From an uncultured SAR86 cluster bacterium (GTDB lineage Bacteria > Pseudomonadota > Gammaproteobacteria > Magnimaribacterales > D2472): DNA of 53,387 nt. The notes below the pieces were generated by a model, which was given only the letters and a program-made list of their open reading frames with translations, searched no databases and was not told where the DNA came from. The translations under genes and the position numbers were made by a program. Shown piece by piece: positions 43,008 through 51,015 of this stretch; position 1 is the first letter of the stretch; each line of letters begins with the position of its first letter. The stretch spans positions 1 through 53,387 of the forward strand of contig CACHII010000008.1 of the NCBI GenBank assembly GCA_902579825.1, in the 5' to 3' direction.

Positions 43008-43988
43008 ATGACTATAAATAAAGACATAGAATTGCCTAAAAAGGCAGATTTGAAAATAAATGTTGCAGAAGTGTTTAACATAGATGCAAAACTTTCTGTA
43101 AAAGGCTTTAAAGACAAATCTGATTGGGTGCCAGATATTGATAATTCTTATGTATTTGATAAAGATACAACTCTTGCAATTTTAGCAGGCTTTGAACATA
43201 ACCGAAGAGTCATGATCCAAGGTTTCCATGGAACTGGAAAATCTACTCATATTGAACAAATTGCTGCAAGATTAAACTGGCCCTGCATTAGAATCAATTT
43301 AGACAGTCACATTAGCAGAATTGATTTACTCGGAAAAGATGCAATTAAATTAAATGATGGAAAACAAATAACTGAATTTCAAGAAGGTCTTCTGCCATGG
43401 TCCATTCAGAATCCAGTTGCATTAGTGTTTGATGAATATGATGCGGGACGCCCAGATGTAATGTTTGTTATTCAAAGAATCTTAGAAGTTGAAGGCAAAC
43501 TAACACTATTAGACCAAAACAAAATTATCAATCCTCATCCATCGTTTAGACTGTTTGCAACTACAAATACTGTTGGTTTAGGAGATATGACTGGACTTTA
43601 TCATGGAACACAACAAATAAATCAAGGACAGATGGACAGATGGCACATTTTGTCTACTCTTAATTATTTAGACCCCTCGCAAGAATTTAAAGTTGTTTCT
43701 TCAAAGCTGGGCAATATGAAAGGAGACAAAAATAAAGAGATTATTAAGAATATGATCAAACTTGCTAATCTTACAAGATCAGGATTTGCTAATGGGGATA
43801 TTTCAACATTAATGTCTCCAAGAACAGTTATATCTTGGGGTCAAAATTTTAAAATTTTTAAGGATTTAATTTCATCATTTAACCTTACTTTTTTAAATAA
43901 ATGTGATGATGTTGAAAAATCAATAATATCTGAATATTTTCAAAGATGTTTCAATGTCGAGATTGAAAATACTCAAACAGATACTTAA
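43008..43988 (+). CDS. cobS: CobS-type AAA+ ATPase (cobaltochelatase subunit family)
   Basis: MoxR-related AAA+ ATPase of 326 residues, nearly the alphaproteobacterial CobS pattern throughout: NVAEVFNIDAKL, the Walker A GFHGTGKSTHIEQIAARLNW, Walker B ALVFDEYDAGRPDVMFVIQR, and TNTVGLGDMTGLYHGTQQIN. The frame extends to a TTG at 42999, but the ATG at 43008 is preferred because family homology starts just after it. In cobaltochelatase CobS drives CobN-CobT cobalt insertion; no CobN or other cobalamin gene is here. CobT follows after 8 bases. Confidence 0.88.
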   Translation: MTINKDIELPKKADLKINVAEVFNIDAKLSVKGFKDKSDWVPDIDNSYVFDKDTTLAILAGFEHNRRVMIQGFHGTGKSTHIEQIAARLNWPCIRINLDSHISRIDLLGKDAIKLNDGKQITEFQEGLLPWSIQNPVALVFDEYDAGRPDVMFVIQRILEVEGKLTLLDQNKIINPHPSFRLFATTNTVGLGDMTGLYHGTQQINQGQMDRWHILSTLNYLDPSQEFKVVSSKLGNMKGDKNKEIIKNMIKLANLTRSGFANGDISTLMSPRTVISWGQNFKIFKDLISSFNLTFLNKCDDVEKSIISEYFQRCFNVEIENTQTDT

Positions 43989-43996
43989 GTAGCTAA

Positions 43997-45763
43997 ATGG
44001 GTTGGACTACAAATAGAGATAAATTGCATGAAGCAGCCATCTCAACAATTAGAGCAATATCAAAAAATAAAAAAATTTCATCAAATACTGGTCTTTCTCA
44101 AAGACCACCAACTTCAAATCATATTGTAGTACCTGCTGTTCCGCGATCTGTAAAAAATATTTATGAATGGAGGGGTGAATCTGATTTTCAGGCATTCTGG
44201 TTTCTATTTCATAAAAAGTCTAAAGATTTTCCTATGACTTTGCCTGCAAAAATGATATTTAATGAGCTAGAGATTGCTAGAGTTGAATTATTAGGATGTT
44301 CAGAATATTTAGGGTCAGGAAAAAATATTGCTGAATACTCAAATGCTAGAAGTAACAATCTTGAAGATGAAAAATCACTTAATTTTATTTCTTATGGTGC
44401 AAATCTTTGGTTAAAAGAAATTGCTGGATTTGACTTGAATAACAATTCAAAAAATATTCTGAATAAATTTCGTAAAAAATTTAAGATTAATGACTCTATA
44501 GAAACAATAAGAGAAAACTTAATTAACAACATTCACAGTCAGGAAATCTTTGAAAAAAATGTAATTAGGTTTTTAAAAAAAATTGATCTTGTTAAAGATG
44601 AGGTTGATGAAAATGATGAAAATGATATAGAAGATATGCCTGGGTCAACTGATGACATTCATGATTCAGATGAACAATTAGAAGATCTCTCTAATGAAGA
44701 TCAGCAATTGGACTTAAAAGATTTAAAAGATAACATAGATGTTGATATTCAAGATGCTATACAAAAAACTGACGATACCTCGATTGATGAAGAAATTGAA
44801 TCGATAATGTATCCTCAAAATGAATTTAAAACTCAACATCAGACAGATTATTCTATTTATTCATCAAACTATGATGAAATTATTGATGCTAAAGATTTAG
44901 TTACAAACGATGAATCGTTACGTTTAAGAAATCAATTAGATAATTTAATAAAACCTCATATATCTACCATAGGTAAGTTGGCTAACAGACTCCAAAGGCT
45001 TTTACTTGCTAAACAAAACACTAGTTGGAATTTTAATCTTGAAGAGGGAATATTAGATAATGCAAGACTCCATAGGGTCATTGCCAATCCAAGCTACCCA
45101 CTGAGCTTTAAAAAAGAAACTGAAAATAAATTTAAAGATACAGTCGTCACATTGCTAATCGATAATTCAGGCTCAATGCGAGGTAGATCAATTAGCTTGG
45201 CAGCAATTTGTGCTGATATTATTGGAAGTACCCTTGAAAGATGTCAAATTAAAACCGAAATATTGGGCTTTACAACAAAACACTGGAAAGGCGGAGATTC
45301 CAAAAAATTATGGATGATAAATGGAAGTCGAACTAATCCAGGAAGATTAAATGATATAAGACATATTATTTATAAAAGTGCTGATAATAGTTGGAGAAGA
45401 TCAAGAAGATATTTTGGGGCAATGCTTAGGGAAGGTTTATTAAAGGAAAATGTAGATGGAGAGGCTCTTGCATGGTCACATGAAAGATTACTTAGACGTC
45501 CGGAGGAAAGAAAAATACTTATTGTGATATCAGATGGTGCACCAGTAGATGACAGTACATTATCTACAAATCGTGAAGATTATCTAGATAATCACTTAAG
45601 GCAAATCATCCTGCAAATTGAAAAAGATAGTCCTATCGAGCTTCAAGCTATTGGTATAGGGCATGACGTTACAAAATATTATAAAAATGCATTAACAATT
45701 AATAGAGCTGAAGAGCTTGGAGAAGTGCTTTTAGACGAGTTAACAAAACTTTTCAAAGATTAA
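43997..45763 (+). CDS. cobT: CobT-type VWA-domain protein (cobaltochelatase subunit family)
   Basis: 588 residues. An N-terminal helical region is followed by a highly acidic linker (about residues 200-260, many Asp/Glu), then a C-terminal VWA domain with MIDAS motif DNSGS at D389 ([14 protein letters not shown]). [27 protein letters not shown] is typical of CobT. CobT couples the AAA+ ring CobS to its client chelatase or other target. Adjacent to cobS, no cobN in the window. A perfect AT-only inverted repeat lies just after the stop. Confidence 0.88.
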   Translation: MGWTTNRDKLHEAAISTIRAISKNKKISSNTGLSQRPPTSNHIVVPAVPRSVKNIYEWRGESDFQAFWFLFHKKSKDFPMTLPAKMIFNELEIARVELLGCSEYLGSGKNIAEYSNARSNNLEDEKSLNFISYGANLWLKEIAGFDLNNNSKNILNKFRKKFKINDSIETIRENLINNIHSQEIFEKNVIRFLKKIDLVKDEVDENDENDIEDMPGSTDDIHDSDEQLEDLSNEDQQLDLKDLKDNIDVDIQDAIQKTDDTSIDEEIESIMYPQNEFKTQHQTDYSIYSSNYDEIIDAKDLVTNDESLRLRNQLDNLIKPHISTIGKLANRLQRLLLAKQNTSWNFNLEEGILDNARLHRVIANPSYPLSFKKETENKFKDTVVTLLIDNSGSMRGRSISLAAICADIIGSTLERCQIKTEILGFTTKHWKGGDSKKLWMINGSRTNPGRLNDIRHIIYKSADNSWRRSRRYFGAMLREGLLKENVDGEALAWSHERLLRRPEERKILIVISDGAPVDDSTLSTNREDYLDNHLRQIILQIEKDSPIELQAIGIGHDVTKYYKNALTINRAEELGEVLLDELTKLFKD

Positions 45764-45765
45764 CA

Positions 45766-45788
45766 AATATTATAAAATAGATAATATT
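45766..45788. repeat. Perfect 8-bp inverted repeat downstream of cobT
   Basis: AATATTAT (45766-45773) and ATAATATT (45781-45788) flank a 7-base loop. It starts 2 bases after the cobT stop. All-AT stems fold weakly and no T tract follows, so it is a poor terminator. A -10-like TATAAA at 45771-45776 lies inside, so an operator of the next gene is possible. Confidence 0.45.
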
Positions 45789-45831
45789 AATGTTTGCACT
45801 GCATACATTACAAACAACACATAGGATTAAA

Positions 45832-46938
45832 ATGAAAATACGCAAACAAGAAGGTCCCCCAGAAGATCTTTTATATTTTGATGAGGACTTGGACCTTTCT
45901 CAAAGTCAAGTTGAAGATGTGGTTGAAATTTTTAACACGCCCCTGACAGGTTCATATAATTGGGACTACACTGTATCTGATAATAGAATAAAAAAATTAT
46001 ATGAGTTAGGTAAAGAGTTAAATTGGAATGGCTCAATTGACTTAAATTGGGACTATACACATCCAGCAAATGAAAAACTTGTTGAGACTGATGAACAATT
46101 ACCACATGAAACACTGGAGGCATATGAAAATCTCTCAGAAGAAGAGAAAATATTATTTGATCGACATTCAACTGCAGAATTGATGAGTCAATTTCTTCAT
46201 GGAGAGCAAGGAGCACTTCTCGTCGCTTCTCAACTAGCATCTTGTGCCCCCACTTATAATGCAAAACTTTATGCTGCATCACAAACATTTGATGAAGCAA
46301 GACATGTTGAGGTCTTTAATAGATATCTTCAAGAAAAAATAGGTATTCATTATCCTGTGAATCCATCTCTTAAATTATTACTTGATAAAATACTTACTGA
46401 TGAAAGGTGGGACCTTAAGTTTATTGGAATGCAGATCATCATTGAGGGACTTGCACTTGCAGCTTTTCAAATGCTCAAAGCAATTACCAAAGATCCATTG
46501 TTAAAACAGTTACTTCATTATGTTGTTCGTGATGAAGCTAGACATGTAACTTTTGGTATAAACTATCTTGAAGAATATATTAAAACTTTATCGCCTGAGG
46601 AAATAGAAGAAAGAGCTCAATTTGCTTATGAGGCTTGCGTAATTTCAAGAGAAAGACTTATTAATACAAAGGCTGAGCAAAGATTCCTTAATATGACGGC
46701 TGAGGAAGCTAGAGAGTTTCAAATGAATACTAAAACTTTTGATATGTTTAGAAACTTCCTATTTTCAAGAGTAATTCCAAATCTTAAAAGAATTGGTTTA
46801 TTGACAGATAAAATTAGACCAAAATTTGAGACTCTTGGATTGCTAGAATATGAGCATGCGCCAGATGATTTTGAATGTGACTGGGCTGAAATGAATAAAC
46901 CACTTGAAAAATTTGGACAAATACCGACATCTTTGTAA
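45832..46938 (+). CDS. Ferritin-like diiron oxidase/oxygenase family protein
   Basis: 368 residues. Two carboxylate-histidine half-sites are visible: Glu in HGEQ to DEARH, and Glu in IIEGLALAAF to DEARH, each with exactly 28 residues between (EX28DEARH twice). That is the di-iron four-helix signature of ribonucleotide-reductase-R2-like and AurF-like N-oxygenases. I choose the ATG at 45832, which has AGGA 6 bases upstream; an upstream in-frame ATG at 45790 would add 14 unconvincing residues. No membrane segment. Substrate unknown. Not a plain R2, because the tyrosyl-radical context and NrdA are absent. Confidence 0.75.
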   Translation: MKIRKQEGPPEDLLYFDEDLDLSQSQVEDVVEIFNTPLTGSYNWDYTVSDNRIKKLYELGKELNWNGSIDLNWDYTHPANEKLVETDEQLPHETLEAYENLSEEEKILFDRHSTAELMSQFLHGEQGALLVASQLASCAPTYNAKLYAASQTFDEARHVEVFNRYLQEKIGIHYPVNPSLKLLLDKILTDERWDLKFIGMQIIIEGLALAAFQMLKAITKDPLLKQLLHYVVRDEARHVTFGINYLEEYIKTLSPEEIEERAQFAYEACVISRERLINTKAEQRFLNMTAEEAREFQMNTKTFDMFRNFLFSRVIPNLKRIGLLTDKIRPKFETLGLLEYEHAPDDFECDWAEMNKPLEKFGQIPTSL

Positions 46939-46946
46939 CTTTAAAT

Positions 46947-46975
46947 TTGTTCTTTAGCTCATACTTACTTAATAT
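46947..46975 (+). promoter_or_regulatory. Candidate promoter of Bax-inhibitor-1 gene
   Basis: TTGTTC (46947-46952) and TAATAT (46970-46975) at the ideal 17-base spacing. GGAG at 46983-46986 stands 7 bases before the ATG at 46994. The promoter is in the only sizeable gap between the diiron gene and the next gene, which favours it being real. Confidence 0.45.
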
Positions 46976-46993
46976 ATAAATTGGAGATTAATT

Positions 46994-47734
46994 ATGTCTA
47001 AACACTCTGCACTTAATACTTTTGGAAGATCGGGTAACCCTGCATTCACAAAGAATTTCTCAGGATCATACGACCTTCCAGCTAGCGAAAGGATGACTCT
47101 AGATGGCGCTGTTAATAAAACTGGTATCTTGCTATCTTTATGTTTTGGAGGAGCTTTTGTTGGATGGAATATTCCTTCATTAATGATACCTGCAGCCATA
47201 ATTGGATTTATTTTAGCGTTGGTAACTATTTTTAGAAGTCCATCAAAAGCAGGCTCTACTGCACCCTTATATTCTTTTGCACAAGGTATATTTTTAGGTG
47301 GGGTTACAATGATATTTGAAAATTCATATCCTGGCATTGCAATTCAAGCAATTGGACTAACTTTTGGTATATTAGCTTCATTGTTATTTTGCTATAAAAG
47401 TGGAATTATTAAACCAACTGAAAATTTCAGGCTGATGGTTTTTTCTGGAACTGTTGGTATTGGAATGGTTTATTTAATTAGCATCTTAATGAATATGTTT
47501 GGTGGGCCTGGAATTAGCATGATTCATTCTAATGGATTATTTGGAATAGGTTTCTCACTATTTGTAGTAGCGATGGCATCACTAAACTTAGTGTTAGATT
47601 TTGACTTTATTGAGGATGGTGCAGAGAAAGGAATGCCTAAATACATGGAATGGTATGGAGCATTTGCTCTTATGGTAACTTTGATATGGCTTTATATGGA
47701 AATTCTCAGACTTCTTGCTAAGTTGAGAAGGTAA
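46994..47734 (+). CDS. Bax inhibitor-1/YccA family membrane protein
   Basis: 246 residues with about seven hydrophobic helices. Family hallmarks are PLYSFAQGIFLGGVTMIFE, the middle MVYLISILMNMFGGPG and a late LNLVLDFDFIEDGAEKGMPKYMEWYGAFALMVTLIWLY with the conserved acidic pair thought to gate Ca2+/H+ in BI-1 proteins. The N-terminal 35 residues are soluble, as in the YccA subgroup. Good Shine-Dalgarno (GGAG). Followed after 5 bases by a small two-helix protein. Confidence 0.9.
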   Translation: MSKHSALNTFGRSGNPAFTKNFSGSYDLPASERMTLDGAVNKTGILLSLCFGGAFVGWNIPSLMIPAAIIGFILALVTIFRSPSKAGSTAPLYSFAQGIFLGGVTMIFENSYPGIAIQAIGLTFGILASLLFCYKSGIIKPTENFRLMVFSGTVGIGMVYLISILMNMFGGPGISMIHSNGLFGIGFSLFVVAMASLNLVLDFDFIEDGAEKGMPKYMEWYGAFALMVTLIWLYMEILRLLAKLRR

Positions 47735-47739
47735 ATAAT

Positions 47740-47946
47740 TTGAACTCTATTATCTTCGGAGCGATTGCAGTTATATCTTTGTTCATTTTTTTTAACCTTG
47801 GAAAGGTGAGAGCATCTGAAAAACAAAGAAATAGAGAAAATAAAATAGATTGGTCAGTTAGAAAATACCATAACTTTTACAAAGGTTTTTTAGTCATGGT
47901 CGTTGTGGTTCTGCTGTCTGCCCTCCTATTAAGTTTTTTTATCTAA
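47740..47946 (+). CDS. Small two-helix membrane protein, unknown
   Basis: 68 residues from a TTG 5 bases after the BI-1 gene. Hydrophobic segments at about 3-19 and 50-67 flank a basic loop (KVRASEKQRNRENK). No recognised family. The tight spacing to the BI-1 gene and its typical membrane-hairpin composition support a real gene, perhaps a partner of the BI-1 protein. The DUF305 fusion gene follows after 25 bases. Confidence 0.6.
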   Translation: MNSIIFGAIAVISLFIFFNLGKVRASEKQRNRENKIDWSVRKYHNFYKGFLVMVVVVLLSALLLSFFI

Positions 47947-47971
47947 TAGAATAAAAAATGGAAAAAATAAT

Positions 47972-50164
47972 ATGAAATATAAAAGAAATAATTTGCATGA
48001 ATCTTTATTAAGTCTAATATTTATTTTTAGCATAGGTAATTTAATTGGTTCTCCTGCCCTAATAATTCAGCCGGGAGCTCCAGGGAATGCCTCAAAAATA
48101 CTTAATGCTGATGAAGCAACAGCAATAGCTAATACCTCATACATAGAGGCGGATGTTAAATTTCTTCAAGGTATGATCGTTCACCATGAACAAGCCATAG
48201 TAATGTCTGAAATGGCAAATCAAAGAACTAATAATGAAACAATCTTAGATTTAGCTAGAAGAATTGATGTTTCACAAAAAGATGAAATTGATTTTATGGA
48301 AAGCTGGTTAATGGATAGAGATGAATATCAAGAAGTAAACCATAGTGGAAACCACAATCATCAACATAATTCTATGATGCACAATCATTTAGATATGGTT
48401 GGAATGGCAACACCAAAACAGTTAAATGATTTAAGTAATTCTGAAAGCACTGACTTTGATAGATTGTTTTTACAATTAATGATTACTCATCACGATGGTG
48501 CTTTAGAAATGGTTGATGAGCTAAAAAAATATCCTGGCAATGCTTATGATCCAATTTTGAATGAATTTGTTTCAGATTTAGTAAATGACCAGGGGGTTGA
48601 AATTGAAAGAATGAACAAGACACTTGTTGGTTTATCTGATGACCCAAGATCAGATTTGACTGCAGGTTTGTTTATTGCTGAGGAGGCTATTTTAAATATG
48701 GAATTAGTTGCTTCCCTAAAAAAACCTACAGGATTTTATGATCCTGAAAATCCAGCAGCAAAAGGTTCAGAAGATCTTACAGAAGACAATGAAAACAAAA
48801 CTACAGCTGAAATCTCAAGATCTTTAAGGTCACCAATGCTTTCATTTGCTAATACTGATATGGCATTCAGAGATAATGTACTGGTAGCTGGGAGTTATCA
48901 TGGATTTAATATATATACATTAAATGCGGATGGAATTCCAAATTTAGTATCCTCTGTTGTATGTCCGGGAGGCCAAGGAGATGTCTCAATAGTTGATGAC
49001 CTTCTTATAATGTCAGTTGAAGAGAATAGAAGTAGAATTGATTGTGGACTAGAGGGAGTAAATAGAGATTCAAGTCCTGAAAGATTTAGAGGAATTAGAA
49101 TTTTTGATATTTCTAATCTATCTAAACCAATCCAAGTTGGCGCAGTCCAAACATGCAGAGGATCACACACTCATTCTGTGGTTTCTACTTCAACATCAGA
49201 TGGAAAAATCATTGTCTATAATTCTGGAACAGGTAGAGTTAGAGATAATGAAGAGAAATCTGACTGTTTTGGATGGGATGGTGGTGGATCATCATATTTC
49301 ACAATTGACGTTATCGAAATACCAATAAATGATCCTTCTAAATCAAAAATTGTTAAAAGTCCTGCCGTTTTTACTGACTTAGAAACTGGTAATGTAGCAG
49401 GATTATGGCGTGGCGGTGATCACGGAGATGATACTCAAGATACATCACCAACTGATCAATGTCATGATATTACTGTTTTTCCATCAGCCAATATAGCTGC
49501 TGGGGCATGTTCTGGAAATGGGATTCTGTTTGACATAAGTGATCCATATAATCCCATAAGATTAGATGTTGTTACTGATGTTGGTTTTGCATATTGGCAC
49601 TCTGCAACTTTTAATAATGATGGCACAAAAGTTATTTTTACCGACGAATGGGGAGGTGGTGGAAGAGCTAGATGTCGAGCATGGGATCCTCTTGATTGGG
49701 GCGCAGATGCTATTTATGACATAGTTGATAATAAGTTAATTTTTAAGAGTCATTATAAAATGCCAGCACCTCAGCTAGAGACTGAGAATTGTGTAGCTCA
49801 CAATGGTTCAATAATACCTATTCCAAACAGAGACATATTTGTTCAGGCATGGTATCAAGGTGGTGTATCAATAATGGATTTTACAGACTCATCAAATCCT
49901 ATTGAGATTGCTTATTTTGATAGAGGCCCAATTTTAGATGATATTTTAATTACAGGTGGCTATTGGTCTACATATTATTATGAGGGATTTATATATGGTA
50001 CTGAAATAACTAGAGGCTTAGATGTCTTTAGATTAGTTCCCAGTGAATACCTTTCTAGTGATGAAATTACAGCAGCAGCAAATGCTTTTCCTGCAGTAGG
50101 TGGAAAAGTATTTAATCCTCAACAGCAATTTCCTATGTCCTGGCCTAGTAATTTTCTAGAGTAA
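47972..50164 (+). CDS. DUF305 domain fused to LVIVD-repeat beta-propeller, exported
   Basis: 730 residues with an N-terminal export signal (hydrophobic 11-30). Residues about 55-215 hold two DUF305 half-repeats, FLQGMIVHHEQAIVMSEMA (H71, H72) and FLQLMITHHDGALEMVDEL (H173, H174), joined by a His/Met-rich loop at 124-145. DUF305 proteins such as CopM bind copper. From about 285 the protein is a LVIVD-type propeller: GFNIYTLNADG, RGIRIFDISNLSKPIQVG, GILFDISDPYNPIRLDVV and GGVSIMDFTDSSNPIEIAYF. Probably a periplasmic or secreted metal-handling or adhesion protein; the combination is inferred from domains, not from a characterised homolog. Pantothenate kinase gene follows after 11 bases. Confidence 0.82.
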   Translation: MKYKRNNLHESLLSLIFIFSIGNLIGSPALIIQPGAPGNASKILNADEATAIANTSYIEADVKFLQGMIVHHEQAIVMSEMANQRTNNETILDLARRIDVSQKDEIDFMESWLMDRDEYQEVNHSGNHNHQHNSMMHNHLDMVGMATPKQLNDLSNSESTDFDRLFLQLMITHHDGALEMVDELKKYPGNAYDPILNEFVSDLVNDQGVEIERMNKTLVGLSDDPRSDLTAGLFIAEEAILNMELVASLKKPTGFYDPENPAAKGSEDLTEDNENKTTAEISRSLRSPMLSFANTDMAFRDNVLVAGSYHGFNIYTLNADGIPNLVSSVVCPGGQGDVSIVDDLLIMSVEENRSRIDCGLEGVNRDSSPERFRGIRIFDISNLSKPIQVGAVQTCRGSHTHSVVSTSTSDGKIIVYNSGTGRVRDNEEKSDCFGWDGGGSSYFTIDVIEIPINDPSKSKIVKSPAVFTDLETGNVAGLWRGGDHGDDTQDTSPTDQCHDITVFPSANIAAGACSGNGILFDISDPYNPIRLDVVTDVGFAYWHSATFNNDGTKVIFTDEWGGGGRARCRAWDPLDWGADAIYDIVDNKLIFKSHYKMPAPQLETENCVAHNGSIIPIPNRDIFVQAWYQGGVSIMDFTDSSNPIEIAYFDRGPILDDILITGGYWSTYYYEGFIYGTEITRGLDVFRLVPSEYLSSDEITAAANAFPAVGGKVFNPQQQFPMSWPSNFLE

Positions 50165-50175
50165 ACTGAAAATAT

Positions 50176-50988
50176 ATGTTAGTTGCCTTTGATTTTGGTT
50201 TAACAAATACAGATGTCGTAATTAGCAAATCTGGTGAGAATCAATTCCATAGTTTTCCAACTATGGAGATAAATAATGCATTCATAACATATATCTTTGA
50301 TACCATTAACATTGAAGTTAGCCAGGTTTCACATATAGCAGTCACTGGTGGAAAGTCCAGTGATTTAAATGATATGTTTAATGATATTACTATAAAAAAA
50401 GTAAATGAAGTGGATGCAATTGGTTCTGGTGCAATAGCTTTATATGATATTAAAAGCAGACCTTTTGTAGCGGTAAGTGCAGGCACTGGAACAGCCTGTG
50501 TCTATTTTGATGGAAAAAAATTTAATCACCTTGGTGGGATATCTGTGGGCGGGGGAACTTATCAAGGCTTACTAAAACATTTAATAATGACTAAAGACGA
50601 AGATGATATTGAAAAATTAGCAGCATCTGGAGACAGAAAAAAATTAGATCTTTTAATTGGAGATGTCGTAAATGAAATTGGCTCACTTCATCCAGAGGTT
50701 ACTGCATCAAACTTTGCTAAAGCAAGAAACCTAGAAAACCTATCTAAAAATGATATTGCGGCATCTGTTTCAAATATGATTGGTGAAGTTATTGGAACAA
50801 TATCTTATCTTAATGCATTGCTTTGCAATGAAAGTGAAGTTTTTTTTCTTGGTAGAGTCACATTAAATGATGTTGTAAAGTCTGGGGTTGAAGATAGATT
50901 AAAACTAGCAAATGTGAGAGGTCTATTTAAACAAAACAGAGAATATGGTAATGTACTTGGAGCTTTGAGTTACATTCAAACAAAATAA
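50176..50988 (+). CDS. coaW: Type II pantothenate kinase
   Basis: Phosphorylates pantothenate, first step to CoA. 270 residues of the ASKHA fold, close in layout to Staphylococcus aureus CoaW: N-terminal phosphate loop FDFGLTNTDVV, VTGGKSSDL, the catalytic-Glu region VNEVDAIGSGA, then SAGTGTACVYFDG and GGISVGGGTYQGLL, ending NVLGALSYI. Most Gammaproteobacteria use type I CoaA or type III CoaX, so a type II enzyme is notable. The similar BadF/BcrA and N-acetylglucosamine kinase families are less likely given the GGGTYQGL block. TATAAT just downstream may be the -10 of the next gene. Confidence 0.82.
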   Translation: MLVAFDFGLTNTDVVISKSGENQFHSFPTMEINNAFITYIFDTINIEVSQVSHIAVTGGKSSDLNDMFNDITIKKVNEVDAIGSGAIALYDIKSRPFVAVSAGTGTACVYFDGKKFNHLGGISVGGGTYQGLLKHLIMTKDEDDIEKLAASGDRKKLDLLIGDVVNEIGSLHPEVTASNFAKARNLENLSKNDIAASVSNMIGEVIGTISYLNALLCNESEVFFLGRVTLNDVVKSGVEDRLKLANVRGLFKQNREYGNVLGALSYIQTK

Positions 50989-51000
50989 ATAAATTTTTTA

Positions 51001-51006
51001 TATAAT
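51001..51006 (+). promoter_or_regulatory. Consensus -10 hexamer before the desaturase-family gene
   Basis: TATAAT matches consensus fully and lies 9 bases before the ATG at 51016. No convincing -35 is found, and the leader would be only a few bases. In this base composition the match may be chance. Confidence 0.25.
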
Positions 51007-51015
51007 TCTAATAAT

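Noticed and set aside
45790-45831. Upstream ATG for the diiron gene
   Set aside because: The 14 extra residues look random and the ATG has no ribosome site, while the ATG at 45832 has AGGA at a suitable distance.
45932-46300. 122-codon minus-strand open frame inside the diiron gene
   Set aside because: Antisense to clearly conserved coding sequence, no family resemblance or ribosome site.
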